From assembly GCA_004556975.1 (NCBI GenBank), contig SFFD01000004.1, forward strand, positions 14,330-78,329: DNA of 64,000 nucleotides, given 5' to 3'. This document shows, in pieces, positions 56,897-64,000 of the stretch (position 1 is the stretch's first letter; each line of letters begins with the position of its first letter). The position numbers and the translations under genes are program-made. The DNA comes from Oscillospiraceae bacterium. GTDB taxonomy: Bacteria; Bacillota; Clostridia; Oscillospirales; Ruminococcaceae. Below the pieces are notes generated by a model. It was not told the origin of the DNA and searched no databases. It saw only the letters and a list, made by a program, of their open reading frames with translations.

Positions 56897-57946
56897 TTAT
56901 TGCTCCCCAAAGCTGTTTTCGCCGGAATCGGTTTCGTTTTCAGGTTCTTGTGAATTTGTTTTTGCGCCGGTGCCTTCGGCACATTCTTCGGAACCTACCT
57001 TTTTCTCCTCTTCCTTGGAAGCATTGTTCTTATAGTCCCATTTTCCCTCAAGCTTAAGCCTGCATTCCTCGGTATCCCTCCAGAGCGTTGGGGCATTTCC
57101 TGCTGCTTCGGCTTTTTTAATCCTTACGCGAATAACCGCAAAAGCAACTATTGCCGCAGCGGCCATAAGCGCGCCGAGAAGCTGAGAAACGCGGAAGCTT
57201 CCTATCATAAGGCTGTCGGTGCGAAGGCCCTCTATCCACATGCGGCCAAACCCGTTCCAGCCTATATAAAATACGAACATTTCGCCGTCCACCCTGCGCT
57301 TTTTCATAACAAGGCAGTACACAATCAGCCCGAGCATGCACCACGCAAATTCATAGAAGAAAGTCGGGTGCACCGGAATTGTGGGGTCCACATCCGCGCC
57401 CATCTGTTCCGAAGTATGAGTCATAATATATGACATTATGTTTGCGCTTGTCATTCCCCAGGGCAGAGTCGTGTTCGTGCCGAAGCACTCTCCGTTTACA
57501 AAGTTGCCCCAGCGGCCGATTCCCTGACCTATAAGCACCGCTCCCGCGGCAAGGTCAAGAAATGCCATGAAATTTACCTTGCGAAGCCTGCACCCGACAA
57601 AAATTCCGATTATTCCGCCGATTATTCCGCCGTAAAAGCCAAGGCCGCCGCCGCGGATATTGAATATCTCCGCCAGGTTGTCTTTATACATATCCCATTG
57701 GAACGCAACAAAATACGCCCTTGCGCCGATAATGCCCAAAACCATCGCAATAAAGATTACGTCAATGCCTCTGTCCATATCAATGCCGAACTGCTTTGCG
57801 TTTTTGTACATAAACAAAAGCGCCAAAAGAAATCCGACGGCGATTATTACGGCATACCAGTAAATTGAAATGTCTCCTATCTGAAGAGCTACGCGGTTTA
57901 CGTCAAGTTCAAGCCCAAGCCCCGGAAATTTTATTGTATCGGTCAA
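56897..57946 (-). CDS. lgt: Prolipoprotein diacylglyceryl transferase
   Basis: A 349-residue Lgt, longer than usual because of an acidic C-terminal tail (about 300-349, rich in Glu, Ser and Asn). The core has seven membrane helices and the signature GQGIGRWGNFVNGECFG near residue 140, plus HPTFFYEFAWCMLGL. It attaches diacylglycerol to the lipobox cysteine, for example of the binding protein at 53049. The start is a TTG behind AAGGAG. The tail is charged and cytoplasmic and has no clear role. Confidence 0.94.
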   Translation of the reverse strand: MTDTIKFPGLGLELDVNRVALQIGDISIYWYAVIIAVGFLLALLFMYKNAKQFGIDMDRGIDVIFIAMVLGIIGARAYFVAFQWDMYKDNLAEIFNIRGGGLGFYGGIIGGIIGIFVGCRLRKVNFMAFLDLAAGAVLIGQGIGRWGNFVNGECFGTNTTLPWGMTSANIMSYIMTHTSEQMGADVDPTIPVHPTFFYEFAWCMLGLIVYCLVMKKRRVDGEMFVFYIGWNGFGRMWIEGLRTDSLMIGSFRVSQLLGALMAAAAIVAFAVIRVRIKKAEAAGNAPTLWRDTEECRLKLEGKWDYKNNASKEEEKKVGSEECAEGTGAKTNSQEPENETDSGENSFGEQ

Positions 57947-57974
57947 AATATCATCTCCTTATGCTGATTAAATG

Positions 57975-59249
57975 TCACGGTTTTATTACGGAAAGCGCAT
58001 AGTTTTCTGCGCTGTAAACATTGCGAACCCTTTCCATTACGGAATCCGGCGTTGCGAAAGCGGCTATATCCATAAGTTCTTCCGGCTCGACACCGGGAAA
58101 ATAGCCGTTGAACAACATGGTGGCGACCCCTTCCGCCCGCTCCGTCGAACGAAGGTATCTTCCGTAAACGGATTTTTGCGCACATTCAAAAGCTTCGTTT
58201 GAAATTCCGTTTTCCATGGCGTTTATAAACTCCGCGCGTACGGCGTCGCATACCCTTTGAGGGTCTCTGGATTCGCCGGAAATCATAAGCGCAATATAGT
58301 CGCGCCCGCAAAAAACTTCGCTTCCGAATGTGGAATTTATGACGCCCTCGTCATAAAGGCTTCTGTATGCCGGAGTATAGTCGTCAAACAGCGCGTCGAT
58401 AAAAATTTCATCAAGAACGCTTCCCTTAAAGTTTTCCTTTTCCGTTCCGGGTTTGCCTTTAAAGCCTATGCTGAACATCGGCACCGAAACAGGAAGGTGC
58501 TGTTCCGTATAGTTTTGCACAACCTCTTCCGGCTCGCCGCAGCTTCCCCTTTCAATGAAAAACGGCTCTGCCGGCTTAAGAATTTTGTCTGCCGCCGAAA
58601 TTACTTCGTCAACATTTATATCGCCCGCAGCGGCAAGCACCATATTGTGCAAATTATAGAACTTATCATAGCATTTGTAAAGCAGCTCCGCCGTTATGTG
58701 AGAAATCGACTCCTGCGTGCCCGCAATGTCAATTCTTACCGGGTTTTTGCTGTAAAGCGCGCAAAGCAAATTGAAAAGAACCCTCCAGTCGGGCGAATCG
58801 TCGTACATTCTTATTTCCTGACCGATTATGCCCTGTTCCTTTGCCACCGTTTCCGCCGTAAAATAAGGATGCGTAACAAAGTCAAGCAAGATTTCAAGAC
58901 TTTCGCTGAAATTGTCGGAACAGGAAAAAAGGTACCCCGTTCTGTCAAAGGAAGTATACGCATTTGCAGAAGCACCGGTTTTCGCATAGCGTTCAAAAGC
59001 AGAGCATTCCTCGCTTTCAAAAAGCTTGTGCTCAAGATAGTGGGCAATTCCCTCCGGAAGCTTGATGAATTCTCCGTCTTTTTCTGTTTTTATAAGCGTA
59101 TCCACAGAACCGTATGCAGTACCGAACACTGCATAGCTGCTTTTGAATCCCTTCATCTGCGAAAGCAAAACAGTAAGTCCCGACGGGTGTTTTATTCTGT
59201 AAAGGCTGCCGAAACGGCGGCTTTCTGTTTTTTCAATTTCGCAGTTCAT
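57975..59249 (-). CDS. M16-family metallopeptidase, YmfH-like (catalytic partner)
   Basis: A 424-residue insulinase-type peptidase. The inverted zinc motif HxxEH is present: GIAHYLEHKLFES near residue 68, followed by FNLLCAL and the downstream Glu region EQGIIGQEIRMYDDSP near residue 148. Bacillus YmfH has the same layout. It overlaps the partner gene by 4 bases. The pair probably forms a heterodimer that degrades peptides, as in PqqF/mitochondrial processing peptidase type complexes. Upstream of lgt on the minus strand. Confidence 0.9.
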   Translation of the reverse strand: MNCEIEKTESRRFGSLYRIKHPSGLTVLLSQMKGFKSSYAVFGTAYGSVDTLIKTEKDGEFIKLPEGIAHYLEHKLFESEECSAFERYAKTGASANAYTSFDRTGYLFSCSDNFSESLEILLDFVTHPYFTAETVAKEQGIIGQEIRMYDDSPDWRVLFNLLCALYSKNPVRIDIAGTQESISHITAELLYKCYDKFYNLHNMVLAAAGDINVDEVISAADKILKPAEPFFIERGSCGEPEEVVQNYTEQHLPVSVPMFSIGFKGKPGTEKENFKGSVLDEIFIDALFDDYTPAYRSLYDEGVINSTFGSEVFCGRDYIALMISGESRDPQRVCDAVRAEFINAMENGISNEAFECAQKSVYGRYLRSTERAEGVATMLFNGYFPGVEPEELMDIAAFATPDSVMERVRNVYSAENYALSVIKP

Positions 59250-60565
59250 TTTGCTTTGCCCCCTTCAAGAAAAAATACGGCGGAAAGCTTTGCCCGCTTT
59301 GCCATTGCGGCAACTTCCTCTGCAGTTATTTTGTCAATTTCCGCCGCGTCCTCTTCCGGAGTAAGAATAAGTCCGTCCAGAACACAGGTCATATACCAGT
59401 TGTCAATACCGCTGAGCGAATCTTCAACAGAACCGAGGCTGTTCTTTATAATAAGCTTTGTGCCGGCAAGCTCTTCTTCCGTTATTCCGCCGTTCGCTAT
59501 ATTCTCAAGCTGCCGCAAAATTTCTGATTGGGCTTCATCCCTGCTTTCAAATTCAATTCCGCAGTCAACGAACATAACCCCCGTACCTCTTTCAAAATGC
59601 GAGGTAACGTAATAGCAAAGGCTTAATTTTTCACGCACATTCATAAACAGCTTTGAAAAGGGCGTTCCGCCGTACATTGCGGAAAGAACCCTTGCGGCGT
59701 TTTTCTCTCGCTCCGTTGCGGGCGCTCCCATTCTAAAGCCCATAACAAGCTTGCCCTGAACTATATCCATGGCTTCTTTTGCCTCTTTGTGCTCTTTATA
59801 GGGCACCAAAGGCGCTTTTTCCGTTTCAAGCGGCTCTCTTTCCGCCAAAGCAAGGCGCTTTGCAAACACCTCTTCCACCGCTGCGGGGTCGCCCGGACCG
59901 ACGAACATAATCTCTATGCGCGCGGTTTTGATAAGGCGCCTCCATGCGGCGGCAAGCTCTTCGCCGGTTATCTTTTCCGCTTCCTCTGCATAACCGTAGC
60001 GGCTTACGCCGAAGGGTTCGCCCTCAAATTCCATTTCAACAGCCCTGTGGATAGCGTATGTACGCTTGTCATTAAGGTCGCTGTTTATGGTATCTATAAG
60101 ATACTCTTTCTCAAGCTCAAGGTCTTTTTTGGGAAAAAGTCCGTTTTCATCAAGGTTCGGGTCAAAAACAATATCAGAAAGAAGCTTTGCCCCCTCTTTC
60201 ACCATTTCTTCCCCGTTTATTGCAAATTTGTCATCCGCAAACTGAAGCAGTAATTCAACAATCTGAAATCCGCCCTGTTTTGAAACATCGGCGTCAAGAA
60301 TTGCGCCGTACATTTTCGCAAGGCGCTTGTTCAGTTCGGTAAAATCCGGGCAGCTTTTGCAGCCTTTTCTTAAAACAAACGGCACAAGGGCATTTACCGT
60401 TGCTTCTTTACGGTCAAGGGGAGTAATAAGGTTTACCGTGATTCTGTCAGATTTAAATTTTTCGTCCCGCACGGAATTTATATATACCTCATTACCTATT
60501 TTTTTTCTTATAAGCCTTCCCACTTTATTTCTCCTTATAATCCCGCCGCCGGCGGATTTTTTCAT
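59246..60565 (-). CDS. M16-family peptidase-like protein, YmfF-like (non-catalytic partner)
   Basis: A 439-residue M16 homolog. The fold is evident from LVPFVLRKGCKSCPDFTELN, EKEYLIDTINSDLNDKRTYA and FSKLFMNVREKLSLCYYV, but no HxxEH zinc motif can be found where it should be, so it is likely the non-catalytic half of a heterodimer with the next gene. The N-terminus carries a short basic extension (KKSAGGGIIRRNKVGRLIRK). It overlaps the mscS-like gene by 4 bases and the YmfH-like gene by 4 bases. Confidence 0.88.
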   Translation of the reverse strand: MKKSAGGGIIRRNKVGRLIRKKIGNEVYINSVRDEKFKSDRITVNLITPLDRKEATVNALVPFVLRKGCKSCPDFTELNKRLAKMYGAILDADVSKQGGFQIVELLLQFADDKFAINGEEMVKEGAKLLSDIVFDPNLDENGLFPKKDLELEKEYLIDTINSDLNDKRTYAIHRAVEMEFEGEPFGVSRYGYAEEAEKITGEELAAAWRRLIKTARIEIMFVGPGDPAAVEEVFAKRLALAEREPLETEKAPLVPYKEHKEAKEAMDIVQGKLVMGFRMGAPATEREKNAARVLSAMYGGTPFSKLFMNVREKLSLCYYVTSHFERGTGVMFVDCGIEFESRDEAQSEILRQLENIANGGITEEELAGTKLIIKNSLGSVEDSLSGIDNWYMTCVLDGLILTPEEDAAEIDKITAEEVAAMAKRAKLSAVFFLEGGKAK

Positions 60566-61428
60566 TTCATGTGCACATCAAGCTGATTAAACGGAAATTC
60601 CACATTGTTTGCGCGAAATTTTTCAATAACGCGCTCGTTCATTTTTCCCTTTGCTTCAACAATATCGTCCCACGGAGCATAGCCGCGGAAAAGTATTTCA
60701 ACAGCGCTTTCCGCAAGGTTCGTTACCAGGGCGGTTGTCGGCTTGTCCCCGCGGATAAGCGGTTCTTCCTTCGCAGCTTCAAGAATCAGCTTCTTTGCAA
60801 GCTCAATGTCGGCGTCATACGCCACCGGAAAAACAAGCTCAAGCCGCCTTACTTTCATTCTGCTGTAATTAAGAATCGTACTGCTTGTAATTACGCTGTT
60901 TGGAATTATTACTTCCTTATAATCCGCAGTCTGAAGATGAGTGTGAGTAAAACCCACCTCTTTTACATAGCCCATAACTTCTTCAGAAGGGATTTCAATA
61001 AAATCTCCAACCGCAAAGGGCTTTGAAAGCACTATCATAACCCCGCTTGCAAAAAGGGCAAGCGTGTCTTTCACCGCAAGAGAAAACGCAAGGGCAAAAG
61101 CGCTGAACAGCGCCAAAACCGACGTTACCGGAATATCCAGTATCGACGCCGCAAAAAGCAGCGCCGCAAAATATATTACAAATTTAACCGTTCCCACGGT
61201 AAATTTCGTAAAAACGCCCGCCGCGTCACGCCTGGTAAAATATTTTCTGATAAAGCTCCCCACAAATTTCGCAAGAAAAAATCCAAGCACCAGAACAAGC
61301 GCCGCGGCAATTATCTGAACTCCGTATTTATCCCATATTTCCCCAAGCTTCATACCCTTCGTGCGCTCTTCAATCACGCCTATGGCGTCACTTGCGCCCG
61401 ACACGGAAGAAAGAAAATAAATTTTCAA
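60562..61428 (-). CDS. Small-conductance mechanosensitive channel MscS
   Basis: A 288-residue MscS protein: three membrane helices (IIAAALVLVLGFFLAKFVGS; VIYFAALLFAASILDIPVT; VLALFSAFALAFSLAVKDTL), the pore helix GVMIVLSKPFAVGDFIEI and the cytoplasmic vestibule domain (GFTHTHLQTADYKEVIIPNS). It vents solutes on osmotic downshock. The TTG at 61428 is nine bases after AGGGGG and is preferred to an ATG 25 codons inside. It heads a group that runs into the M16 pair by overlapping ends. Confidence 0.93.
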   Translation of the reverse strand: MKIYFLSSVSGASDAIGVIEERTKGMKLGEIWDKYGVQIIAAALVLVLGFFLAKFVGSFIRKYFTRRDAAGVFTKFTVGTVKFVIYFAALLFAASILDIPVTSVLALFSAFALAFSLAVKDTLALFASGVMIVLSKPFAVGDFIEIPSEEVMGYVKEVGFTHTHLQTADYKEVIIPNSVITSSTILNYSRMKVRRLELVFPVAYDADIELAKKLILEAAKEEPLIRGDKPTTALVTNLAESAVEILFRGYAPWDDIVEAKGKMNERVIEKFRANNVEFPFNQLDVHMK

Positions 61429-61463
61429 GCATTTCGCCCCCTAAACAGAGTACCGCTGTAAAA

Positions 61464-63653
61464 TCACTCTTTTTTAAGCTTTGCAAAGTTCGCCATAAGC
61501 TTTTTTGTTCCTTTGGTATCAAAGGCAATTTCAAGCATAACGTCGCCCGCCATCGGGCTTGCCGAAAGCACCGTTCCGCCGCCGAATACCTTGTGGTAAA
61601 CTCTGTCTCCTATGCCGAAGGCGGTTTGCCCGCCGCCCTTCGGCGCCGAGGAAAAGGTCTTTTCGGCATATATGCGGCCTGTCGGCTCTTCTTCAAAATG
61701 ATAGCTTATATTTTGGCGCCGGCGTTCCGTCTCGTCAAAAAATTCCTTATATTCATCCGGAATTTCCTCAACGAAACGCGACAGGCGGTTGTGGTTTGTC
61801 TGCCCGAATATCATTCGGCTTGCCGCCGCGGTAAGATAAAGGTTGCGCTTTGCCCGGGTCATTCCCACATAGGCAAGCCTGCGTTCCTCCTCCATCTCGT
61901 TTATATCGTAAATTGCCTGCATTCCGGGAAAAACGCCCTCCTCCATTCCCACAATAAACACGCTTGGGAATTCAAGTCCCTTTGCGGAATGCAGCGTCAT
62001 CATAAGCACGCTGTCGGTTTCTTCAAGGCGGTCAAGGTCGGTATAAAGGGCAACCTCCTCAAGAAAGCCCGAAAGCTCCGGCTGTTCGGCGGCCTCTTCA
62101 TATTTCATAAGGTTGGTTTTAAGCTCACCTATATTTTCAATGCGGGCTTCGCCCTCCGTGCCCTGGGCCCGAAGCATATCAAGGTAACCCGTCCTTTCGC
62201 AAAGGCTGTCAAAAAAGCTTTCTGCGTCAAATTCCTCGGCCTCTTCCGCAAGGGCTTTTATTGTGTCGGTAAAGCGCATGAGCACGGCGCTGCGGCGGGA
62301 AAGGTCCGCATATTCATCCGCGTGCTCAAAAATTTCAAACAGGCTTTGCCCGGTAACCGCCGCAAGGCGTTCCGCCGCGGCAACAGTCGTGTCGCCGATG
62401 CCGCGCTTTGGTTCGTTGATGATTCTTTCAAGGCGAAGGTTGTCCGACGGATTTGTAATGACGGCCATATATGCCAAAAGGTCTTTAATCTCCTTGCGCT
62501 CATAAAAGCGCAGCCCGCCGATTACTTTATACGGAATTCCCGCGCGAACAAAGGCGTGCTCAATGCTGTTGGACTGGGCGTGCATACGGTAAAGCACCGC
62601 AAAGTCGCTGTATTTCTTACCGACGGAAACGCCGTCCAGCACCTTGTCCGAAACAAAGGCAGCTTCGGCGTCCTCGTCAACACAGCGGCGAACCGTTATT
62701 TTGCTTCCGTCGCCGTTGGCAGTCCAAAGAGTTTTTCCCTTTCGCTCTGTATTGTGCTCAATTACCTTATTCGCGGCAGAGAGTATGTTCTGTGTCGAGC
62801 GATAGTTCTGCTCCAGCCTTACGACCTTCGCTCCCGGGAACTGGCGTTCAAATGAAAGAATGTTTTCAATGGTCGCCCCGCGGAATTTATATATGGACTG
62901 GTCGTCGTCGCCCACAACGCAAAGATTTTTATATTTCTGCGCCAAAAGCGCCACCAGCATATACTGAACATGGTTGGTATCCTGATATTCGTCCACCATT
63001 ATGTATTTCCACCGGTCCTGATAGTATTCCAGCGTTTCCGAACTTTCGCGGAAAAGGCGCACCGTTTCACAAAGAAGGTCGTCAAAGTCAAGGGCTCCCG
63101 CTTCTTTAAGCTCTTTTTGATATTCGGTATATACCCTTGCAACTACCTTAAGGCGAAAGTCGCCGCTTTTTTCCGCCTGGGCGGCAACCTCCTTCGGCTG
63201 TTCAAGGCGCTCTTTCGCGTGGCTGATAGCTGCGGCAATGGGGCGCGGCGCAAACTGTTTTTCATCAAGGTTAATCGCCTTAAGGCACTTTTTTACCGCC
63301 CTAAGGCTGTCGTCGGCGTCATATATGGTAAAGCTTTTGGGAATATCAATTTTTCCCCCGTCACGGCGCAGAATACGCACGCACATACTGTGAAAGGTTG
63401 AAGCAAAAACATCCGCCGCCTCTGTTCCAAGCTTTGTTACAAGGCGGTTTTTAAGCTCGTCCGCCGCTTTGTTTGTAAATGTAATGGCAAGAATATTCCA
63501 GGGGCGTACTCCGCTTTCAATAAGGCGCGCCACCCGCGCAATAAGCACCGTCGTTTTTCCGGAACCCGCTCCGGCAAGCACAAGCATGGGTCCTTCCTTA
63601 TGCAGCACCGCCTCTGTCTGGCGGGCGTTGAGCGTATCGTAAAGTGAAGCCAT
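61464..63653 (-). CDS. pcrA: ATP-dependent DNA helicase PcrA/UvrD
   Basis: A 729-residue SF1A helicase. Motifs: Q motif LNARQTEAVLH, Walker A LAGAGSGKTTVLIARVA near residue 27, Ia AITFTNKAADELKNRL, II MVDEYQDTNHVQYML near 220, III VVGDDDQSIYKFRGA, IV QNYRSTQNILSAAN, V MTLHSAKGLEFPSVFI near 550 and VI RLAYVGMTRAKRNLYL. A small C-terminal Tudor-like domain (GIGDRVYHKVFGGGTVLS) contacts RNA polymerase in relatives. It unwinds DNA in repair and removes stalled RNA polymerase or RecA. Confidence 0.97.
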   Translation of the reverse strand: MASLYDTLNARQTEAVLHKEGPMLVLAGAGSGKTTVLIARVARLIESGVRPWNILAITFTNKAADELKNRLVTKLGTEAADVFASTFHSMCVRILRRDGGKIDIPKSFTIYDADDSLRAVKKCLKAINLDEKQFAPRPIAAAISHAKERLEQPKEVAAQAEKSGDFRLKVVARVYTEYQKELKEAGALDFDDLLCETVRLFRESSETLEYYQDRWKYIMVDEYQDTNHVQYMLVALLAQKYKNLCVVGDDDQSIYKFRGATIENILSFERQFPGAKVVRLEQNYRSTQNILSAANKVIEHNTERKGKTLWTANGDGSKITVRRCVDEDAEAAFVSDKVLDGVSVGKKYSDFAVLYRMHAQSNSIEHAFVRAGIPYKVIGGLRFYERKEIKDLLAYMAVITNPSDNLRLERIINEPKRGIGDTTVAAAERLAAVTGQSLFEIFEHADEYADLSRRSAVLMRFTDTIKALAEEAEEFDAESFFDSLCERTGYLDMLRAQGTEGEARIENIGELKTNLMKYEEAAEQPELSGFLEEVALYTDLDRLEETDSVLMMTLHSAKGLEFPSVFIVGMEEGVFPGMQAIYDINEMEEERRLAYVGMTRAKRNLYLTAAASRMIFGQTNHNRLSRFVEEIPDEYKEFFDETERRRQNISYHFEEEPTGRIYAEKTFSSAPKGGGQTAFGIGDRVYHKVFGGGTVLSASPMAGDVMLEIAFDTKGTKKLMANFAKLKKE

Positions 63654-64000
63654 ATGCTGCCTCCGTACAATAAGTGATTATATAATAATAACATATCTCC
63701 TTCTTTCTATCAAGCAAAATTTACGGCGGGGGCACCTTCACCGCAGCGCCCGTATTCATGCCCAAATCCCCCGTTCCGGCATTTTTCCCCTCGCTTCCAT
63801 ATAATATTAACTCACATATATGCAAAATTGTGATGATGTTTTTCTTTTTTTAATCCGCCGCTTTTGCAAAAAACACGGCAAATGCCATAATTAAGAATGG
63901 GAAAATGCCCATATATAGAAATAGAAAAAGAAATAGAGAAAGAAATAGAAATAGAAATAGAAGTGAAGGAATAATTAAGGAAGCAGCACCGCATTTTTTG
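63654..64000. other. Gene-poor right end of the window
   Basis: About 350 bases upstream of pcrA. The first 80 bases are AT-rich and should contain the pcrA promoter; 63715-63800 is C-rich without structure; 63854-64000 is an open plus-strand frame that runs off the window and contains the microsatellite. I see no RNA gene. Confidence 0.5.
63916..63962. repeat. Imperfect (AGAAAT)n hexanucleotide microsatellite
   Basis: Seven or eight units of AGAAAT with a few variants (AGAAAA, AGAGAA). In one plus-strand frame it encodes alternating Arg-Asn (MPIYRNRKRNRERNRNRNR from 63905), in the next frame Ile-Glu, and on the minus strand Ile-Ser. Confidence 0.85.

Noticed and set aside
61392..62855. A 487-codon plus-strand frame opposite pcrA
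   Set aside because: Shadow of a helicase gene whose motifs are all intact on the minus strand.
63812..63994. A 60-codon minus-strand frame rich in Ile-Ser-Phe
   Set aside because: Its content is the antisense reading of the AGAAAT microsatellite and it has no ribosome site.

Overview
The window reads as chromosomal DNA of an endospore-forming, anaerobic member of the Clostridia (Bacillota), probably a gut lineage near Oscillospiraceae. Support: the yabP-yabQ-divIC-yabR sporulation/division block in Bacillus order, DnaD/DnaC-type primosome genes, Mini-RNase III, CymR/IscR-type Rrf2 control next to cysK and mnmA, a GlpP-type antiterminator, an oxygen-sensitive Fe-S L-serine dehydratase, strong Shine-Dalgarno sites, many TTG/GTG starts, and consensus TTGACA-17-TATAAT promoters. 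I see no phage, insertion sequence, plasmid gene or CRISPR array.

Region 1 (1-14 kb, minus strand) is one large ethanolamine-utilisation microcompartment operon, transcribed in the order eutS-eutP-eutA-eutB-eutC-eutL-(extended BMC-H shell protein)-eutE-two near-identical BMC-H genes-eutT-pduL-eutJ-(BMC-associated flavoprotein-like gene)-eutN-eutH-eutQ, closed by a palindromic terminator at 43-78. It encodes uptake (EutH), the B12-dependent lyase (EutBC) with its reactivase (EutA) and cofactor supply (EutT), aldehyde dehydrogenase (EutE), phosphotransacylase (PduL), EutQ and six shell proteins. No eutG alcohol dehydrogenase and no eutVW regulator lie in the window. The promoter carries a dyad over its -10 box.

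Region 2 (14-25.9 kb) holds a PHP phosphoesterase, tRNA-Gly, an AraC/GyrI regulator broken by a 61-bp insertion-duplication, dnaD/dnaC primosome genes, a GNAT gene, a separate small microcompartment operon (two EutS-like shell proteins plus a EutP-like GTPase) with its own promoter and terminator, an alpha-oxoamine synthase/SDR pair resembling sphingoid-base enzymes, a prokaryotic-RING membrane protein, and prfB.

Region 3 (26-48.4 kb) is mostly housekeeping: a BlaI/BlaR1-like pair whose receptor carries a degenerate LytM domain, rpsF-ssb-rpsR, htrA, a two-component system, the sporulation block, mrnC, cysK with a possible cysteine-rich leader attenuator, mnmA-Rrf2, glpP, hpf, fabG-like and alaX genes.

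Region 4 (48.4-64 kb) opens with about 1 kb of non-coding, palindrome-rich repeat sequence, then sdaA, degV, greA, a Crp/Fnr-ABC transporter operon, folD, lgt, a YmfF/YmfH-like M16 pair, mscS and pcrA. It ends in a hexanucleotide microsatellite inside a partial reading frame.

Three items look least expected: a shell protein with a Rho_N/SAP-like tail, the enzyme-free satellite shell operon, and a strongly over-represented octamer TTGAGCAC that also builds terminator stems, as DNA uptake words do in other bacteria.
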